Assembly (NCBI RefSeq): GCF_021134715.1
Contig: NC_060028.1
Span: 642,501 to 706,500 of the forward strand
Reading direction: 5' to 3'
Length of the DNA: 64,000 nucleotides
Source: Daphnia pulex
Taxonomy: Eukaryota > Arthropoda > Branchiopoda > Diplostraca > Daphniidae
In this document: positions 44,854-58,504 of the stretch, in pieces
Numbering within the stretch: position 1 is the stretch's first letter
Layout: each line of letters begins with the position of its first letter
Program-made: the position numbers and the translations under genes
Notes under the pieces: generated by a model
What the model was told of the DNA's origin: nothing
What the model saw: only the letters and a program-made list of their open reading frames with translations
Database searches by the model: none

Positions 44854-45774
44854 TTTTTTAAAATCTGAATCTATTTTTCGACCTGAAATACACAATGCCT
44901 GTTTAATGTGTACGTTCAAATTTCAAAGTACGAAACGGACGAACATTCGATCGGTTTAGAAATTTAACTACTGAGTGATAACTGATTTCAGTGATTTGGG
45001 TTTAGAAAAATCATCGCCAGGGGTGCCAAATCTTCAAAAAAAATACTAGATCAAAAAATGAATAAACAAATAAAAAAACCGCAAAAACAGGCAAAAACTA
45101 AAAAATTTTTCGCGAAATGGGGTGAAATAAAAAATATATTTAAAAAATAACCTATTTCATGATTGGGAATTTTGAAGTTTGGACTTTGGAACTAGGAAGG
45201 AAATGGAAGTTTGGAACAATTTGGTGGAAAGTTGGAGTAGGGCTAGAATAAATTGGAATCAATTTGAATTATTCAATTCAATTTTAATTGAGGTGACGAC
45301 GTCGTCACCCTATCTGTACAGATATAGGATAGGACTCCATAAATAAGACATTACAACATTGGTTTACTAGGGTTCTTATGAAGTTTTCAATGAGCATCAA
45401 AACAATGCTAGACGGCAGAATTTTATCACGTCCCCATTTGATGTGTTTCACTTAATTTCACTTATTGTCAGCATGTGGCACATCTTACGTGGCATCACAA
45501 AACTGTAAATTGATCATTGAATTTCGTCGCGTTTAGCTATTTGCCTGTAGGCAACTATCTATACGCCTTGACTGGACTAGCCAACAGACCAGAGTTTACA
45601 TATCGATTGTGAATGTATTGGATAAAAAGGTGAATTACTGAAATTCTTTGATCAATAAAATAATCTCATTCCATAATTTTCTATTCCAAAACGATGGCGA
45701 CTTACATCTTAGGATAAAAAAAGACATTTTCGAACTAATAATATAGGTTAAAATATTAACCAGTTACACAGTTA
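44854..45774. other. Intergenic, no recognised gene
   Basis: The FBXO21 leader is at the left. The remainder is AT-rich with no domain-bearing frame. Confidence 0.4.
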
Positions 45775-46500
45775 CTACACCGTGGAAACTGATGGTTCCG
45801 GAGCAGCGGGTGGTTTCGTCCTGAAGAAACGAGATGAAACCAACAGCTCCAATAGAAAGGCTAGGAGAGAAAAGCCGCCACCTAGGCCGAGGACAATGAA
45901 AGAACTGGTCATGTCGTAAAGAGTCAATTGGCTTTTCTTCGGTCGGTAGGCCTCCCTCGTTAAACACTTGTCGATCGGCTTCAAATACCGCTGGGTAATT
46001 TGAGAATAGAGTCCCGTTTCACGCATCGTTTGGAGCCTGTTAAAGTGTCGGATCGGTGAGAAATTTGTCTTAATTCCTTCAAAATGACGTAATGTACCCT
46101 CTATTAATTGTGGATAAATGAGGAAAGTGTTTAGCTACGCCGAAACTCCAAACTTGTGAATAATCCAATTCTTTTCCAAATGTCAATTTGCATTCGCCGC
46201 GATGTTCCGCCATGCTCTTGTACACCAGCAACTCCCCAAGTCTCTTGACCTGATGAAAGCCAATCAAAAAGATGTGAAACCCATTCTGTCAATTTCTTTT
46301 TGGTTTTTTCCCGTGACATAATAATAAAAGACGTAATGTTACAGAAATATCTTATTACAGCAGTTGGAGAGTTTTTTTGGTATTTCGACGGAGTCAGTTT
46401 CACACAAGTCTCTACCTGATGCAGTAGCTTTTCCAGACTAATCACGACACTTACGGTGCAACTTGGATGGCGACTTCCGCGGCCGTGAATAATTCAGCGC
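45775..46500 (-). pseudogene. Ionotropic receptor (IR), C-terminal fragment
   Basis: Exons about 46500-46485, 46455-46418, 46252-46090 and 46028-45775 join through short introns. They encode the second half of the ligand-binding S2 lobe (AAEVAIQVA; VISLEKLLHQ; GECKLTFGKELDYSQVWSFG; the RGLQTMRETGLYSQITQRYL run) and the last transmembrane helix (MTSSFIVLGLGGGFSLLAFL). This is the end of a variant ionotropic glutamate receptor of the chemosensory type. The amino-terminal domain, S1 and pore helices are not found in the next 700 bases upstream, so the gene appears truncated. What remains has no stop. Confidence 0.65.
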
Positions 46501-46884
46501 ATTATTTCTGGTAGTGGTTCAATAATCCTTGTCCTCCATAAGACCCAACAGTAGGAAATAACAGTGTCATTCCGCTTCAGCACTCGGCTGAAAACCACCA
46601 AACTTCTAGCTGTATACTGCGTAGGCGCTTTCGTACAAAATTAAGAACAAAACAAAATTAGATTTCGAGTGAAAAACATAACAGATGAAAACTGGTTTGT
46701 TGTTTTGTTTGATTCCTATCGCCATTTACAGCAGTTGTTAGTTCTATGACTCAGCAACCTCGTGACGTGGCGACATGTCAGTTTCATGTCATCCCTCATC
46801 AACACTTTGACTTAGGCCTACTAATGAGTGCGTGAAGTTAAAGGACAATCAGTTCGCGAATCAAACCGAACATCACGAAACGCG

Positions 46885-47191
46885 ATGGCGACCAGCGTGC
46901 CAAAAAAACAAATAACCCATCCATCCACCTTATACTTGGTAAACCTGTCAGATGTACGTATGTGTCTTTTTTTAATATTTATGCTATCGCGAACATCAGA
47001 CATCCGCGCCGAAACAGAAATGTCAGACATATCCTGGTGAATAAAGGGACTTATCTTATTTGCGTGATTTTTAAATTCAACTTGTTGAATAATAGTTGAA
47101 GTTCCATTTCTTTTGAATCAACAGAATTTACTGATGAACTTCATAAATACGGCGAATACTACGAGTTCGGTATTTGTGACAGACTGACGAG
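46885..47191 (+). CDS. Hypothetical gene start, two exons
   Basis: Exon 46885-46957 begins MATSVPKKQITHPSTLYLVN and joins in phase to 47125-47191 (FTDELHKYGEYYEFGICDRL), which ends at a GTAATT donor. No later exon was found. The product is not recognised. Confidence 0.3.
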
Positions 47192-48859
47192 GTAATTAAA
47201 CATTAGGCTAATGTTCTGATTCTCGTATTATATTGCTGTCGATTGTCGAAATTTTATTTATAATCTTGCTTTTAGAAATCTTCATCGTTACTTACATTTT
47301 TATCGTGATTTTGTGTCTTGTGTATTTTTGTTTACCCCACGTTAATTTGATACGAAATGTCTCTGGTTATGTTATCTGTATATGTGCAGCAGTCAACGCT
47401 TTAGATGCGCTGTCGAAACGCTATCGTTTCACGCAATCTTTCGTTTAGTTGCATTTTTTTTTAAATTCAGAACAACAACACATTATGTAACAAAGGCTTT
47501 GATTTTTTTAAATATAAAATAAAAGGTTTGAAACATTCCTTTGCCTCAAAATGCTCCTCGCAAATACAGTTATAATAATTACTTGTCGTTTAACAAACCA
47601 ATTTCAATGTTGGGCCATTTGATAAGTTCAACATCGAAATGCCTAGATATTTTGGATTAACTGATACCGGCAAAGAAAAGAAAAAACTGCGTAAGGTCAA
47701 ATACCTGAATCCTTTAATAAGCTGTTGATCCTGGACAGCAATAACGATTGAGTACTTCCGCCGGATCAGCTTCAGCGGATTAATAATGAATTTAAATCTC
47801 TCTACAAGAAGGAGATTCCGCTAGAGTAAGAAAGCAACTGGGAGAGAAATACAAATGTTCAAACAAGGCGGTGATTGACCAATATTCTTCATCGGAAATT
47901 CTTATTTCAATAAAAGGCAACTCGAGTATACTCTTACAGATCCAATAAAAAGCCGAAGACTGATATTAACGGCAATGCCTCAAATAATTGATCATTTTTG
48001 CAGATGGCTTTTAATACATGCGAAAAATAAAATTTAAGTAAATAAAACCCTCGACTAATGTGTTATTAGGTTAGTGATACAGTGATAAAGTAGGAATGGG
48101 ATATTGTTTAAAAAGAATTTGGAAAATTTTCGACCCAAAGTTAAATAGATTTAAAAAACTGGGCCAAATCGGTCATGAAATATTGCAATAAGTGTCGGAA
48201 AAGAAGAACTATTGCGCAAATTATCCATAAAATATAAACATGATCGACGATCGAACATTATATACTTCAAAAAATAATTTAGATGACATCCATTAAAAAC
48301 ACAAGGGAAGAGGAGCCGTTTGGCGATCGCAGCTCACATGGACAAGGTTTTGGCAGCAAATGTATGGGGGATTCCGACAAGATAATCCACGATGGATTAT
48401 CCCGATCAAGAAATCGATAATCTCGTCAAACATATCGCCACTCCGCACCATTACATAACCCAAGTCATAATCCCCTAATCCTCCGCCGCCACAGTTTGAA
48501 AGAAAAGGATAATCCTGCCACGCGCGGATGTGGCGGCAGGAAGTGTTTGCCAGGATTTTCTACTCGATCGACCAATAGAGAAGGAGGTCAAACTGTCTAA
48601 AAAAATGTTTCCTCAATAAAAAAGAAATCGAAAAGGTGGAAATTTCGCATTCTGACTTTGGACTTTGTTCACTCCACATCTTTCTCAAAGGTCAGTTTTC
48701 TGTTCGTGCCTGTTCCTAGTTCTGAGTTACGATTTAATTTTGAAGTGCTTAAGTAGTTACCATTAACTTAACTATGTATACTTATGGTAATTATACTTTT
48801 TCGAATCTTATTCTTGATACGTAATGACATGATTTAACTTAACTTTGTTTTACTTGCAG
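47192..48859. other. Upstream region of homeobox copy 2
   Basis: No gene is recognised to about 48650, apart from a cluster of TAATCC motifs (48383-48515, listed separately). From about 48655 the sequence matches the leader region of homeobox copy 1, including the donor-like site after CTCAAAG at about 48689. Confidence 0.45.
48383..48515. promoter_or_regulatory. Cluster of five TAATCC (Bicoid/Otx-type) motifs
   Basis: TAATCC occurs at 48383, 48468, 48476 and 48510, and its complement GGATTA at 48394. The first pair forms a palindrome (TAATCCACGATGGATTA). Such sites are bound by K50 homeodomains such as Otx and Goosecoid. They lie about 350 bases upstream of the homeobox copy 2 exons, and I do not see them upstream of copy 1. 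A regulatory role is inference. Confidence 0.35.
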
Positions 48860-49698
48860 ATTGTTATCCAGTTGTTTCCACTTCGAAATCTTCTTCCGGA
48901 TCAGGACGTCAGCGCCACTTTTACGACGAGGTCCAGCTGGAGCTACTGGAAGCAGAGTTCACCACAGATCCATTTCCCAATCGAGAAAGTCGTCGCCGCA
49001 TTGCCCAGTTGATTGGCGTCTCTGAGAAATCGATTATGGTATGGCATTTTCATTTTTACTTTTTAATTCAATTACCTGAAATTAATTTCTTTTCTTGATT
49101 GTATTAGTGGTGGTTTCAGAATCGCCGTCGACGAGCCCGCCAACTTGGATCATCACGAGCCGCAACTTCAACTCGAGAAACAAATCGCCAACATCGTCGA
49201 TCACCGCCTTACGTTTCTCGTCAACGTCAACAAGGTATAAGTTTCTATTGGATTAAAAAGAATTATGGGATTGATTTAACTTTCGTCTTTTGTTTTAAAT
49301 TTGCAGATACTTACGACTCCGCTCAAGTCCTTCCAACTCCTGGATTCTATTCTCATCAGCCGGCAGTTCCAGCCACCATGGAACCAATCAACTACTCGAC
49401 GTCCGCATCATCGACGTCGTCTCCACTTCAATCCGAATGGCTTGCTACCAGCTGTCCACAACACGTCGTTAGTCCCCAGTCCAACTACAATAACTCGGAT
49501 GGAACGCATCAGCAACCACAGCAGCAAGACTATTCCTCCTACTACTGGAACAACTGGGATTACTCTCCTCCTTTCTATCCAACTTCTTTGACAAATTCGA
49601 CTTTTTACTCCAACACTGTTCCTGATCCGTATTCTTCGTCTTACAGTTATTATTCACCTGAAACAACAAATCCGTATTATTATCAGTACTGCATGTAA
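48860..49698 (+). CDS. PRD-like homeobox transcription factor, copy 2
   Basis: Exons 48860-49038, 49108-49234 and 49307-49698 match copy 1 exon for exon, with identical phases and the first intron at homeodomain 46/47. The homeodomain again has Trp at position 47 and Gln50. The tail is rich in Tyr/Ser/Gln (DYSSYYWNNWDYSPPFYP) and ends NPYYYQYCM, three residues longer than the aligned end of copy 1. Substitutions are scattered (for example ARD to TTD at the start of the DPFPN loop). No stop or frameshift is seen. The start codon is not visible. It is next to, and head-to-tail-end with, the CUB/LDLa gene at 50151. Confidence 0.82.
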
Positions 49699-50150
49699 AT
49701 TTGATATTTGACGCATGATTGACAGACAGTCGAATAAATCACGATAAATATCTTAAAATCATTTTACCTTGTTTTAAAATGTTGGTGAATCACACGCTAC
49801 CTATTAAACGGCTAACAAATAGTAGCGTACACAGGACACAAATGAATGCCAAGGGGTGGTCGGTTTTGCCTTTGTTTTTCATCAAATTTACTAGACAGAT
49901 AATATATACTATACATTCCCGATCGAATTGATTTTTTTTTTCTATTTATTACCAGAAAAGACTCATTGCCATATTTAATCGAATAGTTCATTTTTCAAGT
50001 GGCCTCGGCAAAATAAACAAAAAGTCTACCGTCTCGAGAATGAACCGACATCAAAATAAATAGTAAGTGATTCAAATTTCCCGTTTTAAAAATATTCTAT
50101 TAAAATTAAGCCCTCCCCCACTCACTCCCCCCGGAAGAAACTAAAATTAT
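49699..50150 (+). repeat. 3' flank of homeobox copy 2 (shared with copy 1)
   Basis: This matches 4038-4513. A shortened, diverged version of its later part also lies downstream of the second CUB gene (about 54840-54997), which shows that the CUB tandem duplication carried some of it. Confidence 0.65.
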
Positions 50151-53100
50151 TTAAACTGTTGAGAACACCGCCAGAAATCCTGGGAATGTGACTTCATCGT
50201 CCGATGTAAATCTGACGAGTAATTCATTCGACGAGGAGGTGATGGTGAAAGGCATCGATTCATATCCGGATTTCTCGAGAAGCAGCCGTGAATTCACTGT
50301 AGACCCGTCGTACACCTACACAAATAATATGACGAGACAATCTTAAATTTTTCAAGTTTAAAATTTTTAGAAAGAAACGTAGCTCACGCACCAGGACAAA
50401 GTCGAACATTTCTTGAGTTTTAAAAAAGGCAAATAGAAGTTGAATTTTTGTTCCCGGTGAAGTGACGATATTCCAGCGGTAATCGTACGAATTTGGATAA
50501 GCCGCTGGATAGTTTGGACTTTCAATTTTCCCTGTTGTCCCCATAACTACCTCCTTGCCCATTGATATCTAAAATTTATCAGTGATTGACAAGGTATGAA
50601 TAGAATATTTAACGATAAATAGATTTTGAGATGTGTGATGTTTTCTTACGGAGGCAACATCCCAGTGGGCTGTATTCCCTGAAGTGTATGATGTCGGCCG
50701 CGTAAATTTGATCATCACTTTGTGGCTAATCGAATACAAGATTTCACTAGTCGGCTGGCTAGATGAAACTTTTCCGTCGTACAACACCTGCCCTGTCGAG
50801 TTCCAACCGCCGTATACCTTTTCGCGCAAAATTAAGAGATGATTAGTATAATGTAGTCTTCAAATTGATGAACACATTCAGAAAAGGATACTCACTGTCA
50901 TGATGAGTTGTTCTTGTCCATCACTAGTTGTGATATTCGTGCTGCGATTTCTTTTCAAAAAGATTCCTTTATCGCTTTGTTCGGCTTCCACAAACCAGAT
51001 ACATTCGGTTAAGTTGTTGATGTCAGAAAGACTAGTTGGCGATGAAACGACACCTATGTCATAGACGTAGCCTCCACATCCTACCATTGACAAAGTTAAC
51101 ACAATGATGGAATAACGAAAGAGTAAAAATTGAAACTTAAACAACTGTACCTGGAACGAACGGGTCCAGTTTCATGGACATCATGTCCATCTGAAAAACG
51201 AAGATATTTGATGAAATTGGACGATTATAAATTTGTTACAACGCTTACACTTGTATAATCTATGTCAATCATGAAGTTTCTATGGCAATGCGTAGCCGTG
51301 AACTCTATGTACAACTTGTTGGAAGATGATCGCATAGACAGAGGTTTTGTAGTTCCGTTATGAGACAAAAGAAGAGGACTCGTCAAGTAAGGTCCATCAT
51401 AAATCTGTAAAAATATACATTCTTAAGGATTGATTTCAAACGAAGGTATTTTAGTTGAACCATTTATCCCAAAAAGACATACCTTTAACGACTGGTTCCT
51501 AAGATTAACGTATCTTTTAAAACTGAGCCAAATTGTGTGGTTTTTCTTCACCGATATCGATACAACTTTTTTGAAGACGAGATGGACATTATCCCTATGG
51601 CACATAATCATTTGCGAATTTAAATGCCCGGAAGAGGTTGTCATTTGGCTACATCTCTCATGCTGATGACTGCGATAATCTACAATTTCAGAAAACTATT
51701 TTATTATCAGGATAAAATTAAAGTTTAGATTTAAAAAATAATACGAGTGTGTACGTATATTACCGCAAGAGTCATCCTCATCCGAACGGTCAATGCAATC
51801 GTACTCTCCGTCGCACACTAAGGCATAGGGGATGCACTGCCGACCACATCGGAATCCATTTCGACACTATCATTCATTCATTAAATTGAAATTGATTAAG
51901 TGGTAGTGTACAACATCATTAACTTTATAGATCGATATCAGATGTCAAAAAGATACCGACTTACCTCCGTATTACAATACAGTTCATCATCTCCAACATA
52001 TTCGCAATGTTGGATTCCATCGCAAATCCAACGAGACGGCTGGCATTCGTCATCACAGTAAAAATGATCACTTGGGCAATCATGTTGATTATTTTCAACA
52101 GCCGGATTGATTTGCGTGAATTCTATAAAAAACGCAAAATATAGTAGTGTTTAAAGTTGATTTAAATTACTATATTAAATTGTGATTTCGATAACCTCGG
52201 TCCACTGTGAAAATCTCCCATACAGTTGGTGATTTTGTCCAGGTGTCGTAGTACTCTGATGTAATTTGAATTTGGTAACTTCGGCATGGGTCCAACGGCA
52301 CAAATCGACGAGGATACATATCAATCTTAGAAAAAAACAGTGAGAATATGTTGGTTTCCTCTGCCTCCCCGTGATAAAAACTGCGGATCTGACGGAACAC
52401 GCTGGTATTTTCAGCGCTCTCCTCGCCTTCCTATTTTTAAATAAAAAAACTTTGTAAAATTACGTACATAAGCAAATGTTAAGATCAAATTCTACTGGAA
52501 ATATCTCTAGATGAAGCGCAGTCAGTTCTGGTGCACATTCAGAATTGTCCTTCCATTTTAAAGTCAAGGAAGTGGAATCTGCTTCAAAACTTAATAACGA
52601 TTCCATGCTTATTGTTGAGTTATCGTTCTACGAGAAAAAAAAGAAATTGAAATGTTATTTTAAACGTTGAAAATTCTCAATTATCTTTTATACTCAACTG
52701 CAGGTGGGACAACGATTTCGGCAAATAATGGTTTGCCTTTGAACGATTGATAATTTGGCACAACTTCGATTGTGTACATGTGACATTGAATGGGAACTTC
52801 TTTCAGTTCGAAGTGGCAAGTTTTCCCGCTGAATTTCGACGCAGGCGAGGAAAGGACGATGGAGAATGTGGCGTTGAATCTTTTCAAACATTTCTGGGGA
52901 ATGGCCAAGTAATTTTCACCCGTAGACGGCTGCTTCGGGCTAGAATCGTAAACTCGAATCCAAAATCCAGAACTGAATTTGATACAATCAACTGAAAGTG
53001 GGGTCCACTCGATTTGGAGTGAGTTGTTCTCGCCTAACGTAGCTTCAATTTTCCCAGAAGGATTTATGTAATTATTTTCTAAATTTAAAAAAAAAAAAAA

Positions 53101-53574
53101 CAACAATACTAATCACGATCTCTTTCATCATGTAAAATAAAACTACAAGAAAAATACCTGCATGATTGATGTCCAACAAGGTGGCCAAAGAACATTTGAC
53201 TGCTCCCCTCAAATAGAGTATTGCATTTTGGTTTTGTTTCAGATCAGCTTCAACTTTCGTAATTAAAATCAAAGAGCCAAGTGTTACTACATGAATATAC
53301 TAATTAAATAGAAAAATTAAGCTCGTTTACCGGATCGGACAGTCGAGTTCTTGGAAGAATCAAGCGAAGCAGACAGCGCCAGAATTTCAGTCAATTCTTC
53401 TTCTGTTTTCTTATTTGCGACGATAGAAATTAAACCTCGTACGACCGTCTCTAATTTTTCGAGGCGCTCCCGCAGATGCCGGCACTCCGCTGGGTTGCAT
53501 TCCGAATTCGCCCATACATTACTGGTGCAGCTGATCACAAGGATCCCTAAAATTATCTCAAAATACCATCCCAT
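50151..53574 (-). CDS. Secreted CUB/LDLa multidomain protein, tandem copy A
   Basis: The gene has about a dozen short exons. The N-terminus (53574-53317) is a signal peptide ([18 protein letters not shown]) followed by a short Leu/Glu-rich segment. Next come fibronectin-III-like modules (about 53060-52680 and 52620-52180), then two LDL-receptor class A repeats (WICDGIQHCEYVGDDELYC and LVCDGEYDCIDRSDEDD). Two to three CUB domains make up the rest: LYIEFTATHCHRNFMIDIDY, CGGYVYDIGV with TECIWFVEA, and [20 protein letters not shown] with [20 protein letters not shown]. It ends FLAVFSTV. No membrane anchor was seen. The role is extracellular binding of unknown ligands. I see no inactivating change. 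Confidence 0.82.
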
Positions 53575-54997
53575 GATTAATCACTTCCAACACTTTACTT
53601 GAGGAGGTATTTCAACACGTCAGTACGCCACCAGGAAAGCACTGCAACTTTTCAACCGATGACAAACTGTAGCGCACATTTTATATGCAACTGATTTTAT
53701 TACACGCGCAGCTACAGACAGCAGCAAAACTGTCATAGCTAATTCTTATCAGAAATGCGTAGGAATTGAATTACAGCCTGCAGCCTAGCTATTTTTCATA
53801 ATAAGCGGTTCAAGCTTAAATGATATCCCTCCCGTTTCATAGCTAAAATCTGCATTTGTTTATTTGTCTCGTCTGTCGATTGACTTGGTCAGGAACACGA
53901 TATTTACATTGGCTCATATTTCTAATAATAAACACGTACGAGATATTTTAACGCCTAGAAAAAATCAGAAAAAGAATTCGAAATCAAATTGAGTGTGCTC
54001 ATGTGTTTGCTATGAGAAAAAACAAAAACGTGAGCTTATTTTTACTATGGGTGATTCTGCTGGGACATGCAAGTCCTGGATAAACAGTAAAAACGACAAA
54101 AATAAAACTTTAATATATCATAATAAGGGGATGGTCTCTATCTAGAAATAAAACACGAGGTAGTGAAACAAACTAAATGAAACAAAAGTGGGTACCTCAG
54201 TTGATCATCTGTCTTCTAATGTTGGTCCTTGGCTGAGAAGACCGATAAAGACACAAGCTTGCTGCTGTGGCAGTTTTGCACTGCTGGTACCCGATGAGAA
54301 GGTTAACTTCAAACTACTTCAATCAGCAACAATCTGTGCTTCAGATTTTAACCAGTTTGTTGCTTCCAACTATTCTGTTACTTAAAATTTCTTGAATGTT
54401 CAGTGAATTTTACGAGGAAATGGTCGTAGAGCACGTGACCTAACGCTAAAATTCTTACAGCAAGTGACTAATTACATGTTATTAACCTTGAAATATCTAA
54501 AATGTGTATGCCCGTCGAACGTTATTCTTATTCTTGTCGTAGGCAGCTGTTAAGTTTCTATTTCTACTCCTAAAATCCTAATAGCAAACTAGTTTACTGG
54601 CACCAAATCTAGCACTAGCTGTTCTCCAAAATTCCATTTGCATCTAGTTCTGCTGTCGTCTGCTTTGCAAACTCCTTCACTGAAAGCAACGATAATGGCG
54701 CCCAAAAGTTCTATCGATTATTCGCTCGAATCGAATCGGTTGCATTTTAATTTTTAAGTCAATAAAATATTTTTTAAAAATGAAATTACAATCTGTAAGA
54801 AAGAAAAAAACATTTGGAATAATTAATCATCACACGGAATTTAATTCTTTCAAGCGGGGAAATAATGCAAAAAACTCTCAGGTACGAACCGATATCAAGA
54901 TGAATATCAAGCGCTAAAAATAACATATAAATGACCCCATTAACATTGAGCCTCCAACCCCCATATTAAAAAATAAAAACAAACCATTTAAACCGAT
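53575..54997. other. Spacer between the two CUB genes
   Basis: The first ~250 bases are CUB gene A promoter, homologous to that of copy B. A block at about 54180-54400 (GATAAAGACACAAGCTT and GTGGCAGTTTTGCACTGCTG) is well conserved at 59990-60200 in the other unit, and 54650-54760 matches about 60415-60530. I see no clear protein in these blocks. Confidence 0.55.
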
Positions 54998-57900
54998 TTA
55001 AACGGTCGAGAACAAAGCCAGAAACCCCGGAAAAGTTGTGTCATCGTCGTCCGATGTAAATCTGACGAGTAATTCATTCGATGAGGAGATGATGGTGAAA
55101 GGTGTTTTGGCCAATCCGGATTTCTCCAGAAGCAGCTGGGAATTTACTGCAGACCCGTCGTACACCTAATTAAACGGTGACATCCTCCTAATTGTTAAAT
55201 TTGTTTCATTATAGAAAATACAGGATAGCTCACGCACTGTGACAAAGTCGAATTTCTCTTGGGTTTTAAAGAAGGCAAATAAAAGTCGAATTTTCGTGCC
55301 CGGTGAAGTGACGATATTCCAGCGGTAATCGTACGAATTCGGATAAGCCGCTGGATAGTTGGGACTTTCAATTGTTCCTGACGATCCCACAATTATCTCC
55401 TTGCGCACCTTCATCTATATTTATATGACGTCAATGAAGTACAATTAAAATTAGTCTCAAATTGAAGTATTACATTTTTTATCAGATTTGTGCTGTTGTG
55501 CACATCTTTCTAGTCATTCTTACAGTAGCAACACTCCAGCGGGCTGTGCTGTTGGACACTTCCGTCGGCTGTGGAAACCTGATTATCATTTTACGACTGA
55601 TGGAATACAGGATTTCACTTGTCTGTGGGTTAGATGAAACGTCGTACAGCACTTGCCCTGTCGAGTTCCAACCGTCGTATACCTTTTATTAGCGTATGGT
55701 TTGTGCAAAAATGAGAGATGTGAAAATATAGCTTTTATAATTGATAAACAAAATTAGAAAAGAATGCTCACCGTCATGATGGGTTGATCTTGATCATCGT
55801 TACCAGCAGTGACGTTTGCAATGCGATTTCTTTTTAAAATAATTCCCGTTTCACCTTGTTCAGCTTCCACAAACCAGATACATTCGGTTATGCTGTCGTT
55901 AACCGAAAGATTATTTGGCGAGAAAACGACACCTTTCTCGTAGACGTAGCCTCCGCATCCTACCATTGAATAAGTCTGCATATATAAGTAAAAACAAAGA
56001 AAGTAATGAAAAGGAAACCCGCTTAAACCTGGAAAGAACGGCTCCAGCTTCATGGGCACCATATCCATCTAAACAGGGCAACAAAAGTTTGAAACATTGA
56101 GATGATATACATTTACTATCGCCATACTTACGCTCGTATAATCGATATCAATCACAAACATTGCTGGGCAATACATTTCTGGAAACTCTATGTACAAATT
56201 ATTAGAAGATGACCGCATAGACAAAGGTTTTGTTGATTCGTTATGAGACAATAGTAGAGGACTCGCCCAGTAAGGTCCGTCATAGATCTGTGCAAAAACT
56301 TTTCTTAATGATAGGCTTCCGACGTCGGTAAATGATAAATCTTTAGTTGTACATGTACAATCTATGTATGTATGTATGTAATGTACAGTCTAAAAATATC
56401 GTACCTTTAAAGTCTGGTTTCTTTCGTTTCTATAGCTATTAAAACTGAGCCAAATTGTGTGATTGGTTGGCACAGATACCAACACCACTTTTTTCGAGAC
56501 AAGCTGGACATTACGATTGCACATTATCATTTCCGAATTTAAATGTCCTGTATAGTTGGTCAGCTGGTTACAACTTTCTTGCTGATTTCTGAGATAATCT
56601 ACAGTTTCTCAAAACAGTTGTCTTAGAAAAAATTGCGGAGAATGGTACCTGTTGAAGTTTTTTAAAAATGATTATTATATAAAATAAAATATGTACCACA
56701 GTCATTTTCGTCGGAACCGTCAACACAATCGATAAATCTATCGCATACATAGGAAGAAGGGATGCACTGCCGGCCACATCGGAATTCACAATTCTGCATC
56801 ATTATCAAAGTGAACAGTGATTAGTAGAACAACAATATTTTATAAATCAAATTCTAAATGTGTTTTTTAAATAACAATCGGCTTACTTCATCACTGTGAC
56901 AATTCAATTCATCATCCACCGAATTACAGTCACGAGTTCCATCGCAAATCCAACCGAATGATCGGCATGAGCCGTCGCATTTAAATGCATCAATTTGGCA
57001 ATCATATGGATTGTGTGTCGGATTCATTTGGGTGAATACTTGAGTATATCGAAATATTTTAAAGAATGAGTTTAATGTGTATAAAGATCTACTAATATCG
57101 TCTGTACCAGGCTCTTCCGTGAAAGTCTCCCATACAGACGGTGCTCTGGTCCAGGTGTTGGAATACTCTGATTTTATTTCAATTTTGTATCTTCGACATG
57201 GGTCCAACGGCACCCATTCAACAGGACAATAAGTTTGATTTTCTGGAAGTGACAGCGAGAATACGTTGGTTTCCTCTGTCGGTTGTTTGAGACAATTTCG
57301 TGGAATCTGTAGCGACATGGTCGCATTACCAGCGTTTTCCATACCGTCCTAATATAAGAACCAAAGTAATAACATGTAGAAAAAGAAGAGAAGATTTTAA
57401 TTCAAGGTTACTGGAAATATCTTTAAATAGAGCGAAGTCAGCTGAGGTGTACACCCAGAATTATCTTTCCATTTTAGAGTAAATAAACTGGAATTGGATC
57501 CAACACTTATTAACGATTCCAAGCTTTTTGACGAGTTATCGTTCTGCAAGAAAAACAAACAAACAATTTAATTACTAATTTAGTTGCTGAAATATTAAAA
57601 TCATCTTGTTTACTTAACTGCAGGTGGGATAACGATTTCGGTAAATAATGCTTTGCCTTTGAGCGATTGATAATTTGGCACAACTTCGATTGTGTAAACC
57701 CGACACTGAATGAGAACATCATTCAGTTCGAAATGGCAAGTTTTCCCGCTGAATTTCGACGCAGACGAGGAAAGGACGATGGAGAATGTGGCGTTTGCCC
57801 GTTTTTTCAAACATTTCTGGGGAATGGCCAAGTAATTTTCGCCGGTGGACGGCTGCTTCTGGCTCGAATCGTATACCCGAATCCAAACGCCAGAACTGAA

Positions 57901-58504
57901 TTTGATGCAATCAACTGAAAGTGGAGTCCACGCGATTTGGAGCAAGTTGTTCTCGCCTAAAGTAGCTTCGATTTTCCCAGACGGATTTATTCCATCATTT
58001 TCTATAAAAAAAAAACAAACAAAAACAATTAGACGAACGCGATCTGTTGTGATATACAATAAAATGAGAACACTAGGAGGAAATACCCGATCGATTGATG
58101 TCTAGTTGGTTGGCCAAAGAACATCTGACTGCTCCTCTCAAATGGAGTATGGCATTTTGGTTTTGTTTCTGATCGACTTCAACTATTATTATAGTAAAAT
58201 TCAAAGCGCAAAGGGTTACTATATGAACACTTACTAAATAGGAAAATTAAGTACGTTTACCGAGTCGGACAGTCGAGTTCTTGAAAGAATCAAGCGAAGC
58301 AGACAGCGCTAGAATTTCAGTCAATTCTTCCTCTGTTTTCTTGTTTGCGACGATGGAAATTAAACCTCGTACGACCGTCTCTAATTTTTCGAGGCGCTCC
58401 CGCAAATGCCGGCACTCCGCTGGGTTGCATTCCGAATTCGCCCAAACATTACTGGTGCAGCTGATCACAAGGATCCCTAAAATCATCTCAAAATACCGTC
58501 CCAT
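54998..58504 (-). CDS. Secreted CUB/LDLa multidomain protein, tandem copy B
   Basis: This is a paralog of copy A with the same exon order. The signal peptide differs at a few residues ([18 protein letters not shown]). The fibronectin-III-like modules are at about 58000-57610 and 57350-57120. The LDLa repeats are [18 protein letters not shown] and [22 protein letters not shown] domains follow ([44 protein letters not shown]) to the stop at 54998. Compared with A, a three-residue gap lies after [11 protein letters not shown]. The frame looks intact. Two intact copies suggest recent but retained duplication. Confidence 0.82.

Noticed and set aside
46131-46445. 104-codon minus-strand frame inside the ionotropic-receptor region
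   Set aside because: Only its first ~11 codons are receptor exon. The rest reads through an intron and the next exon in the wrong frame.
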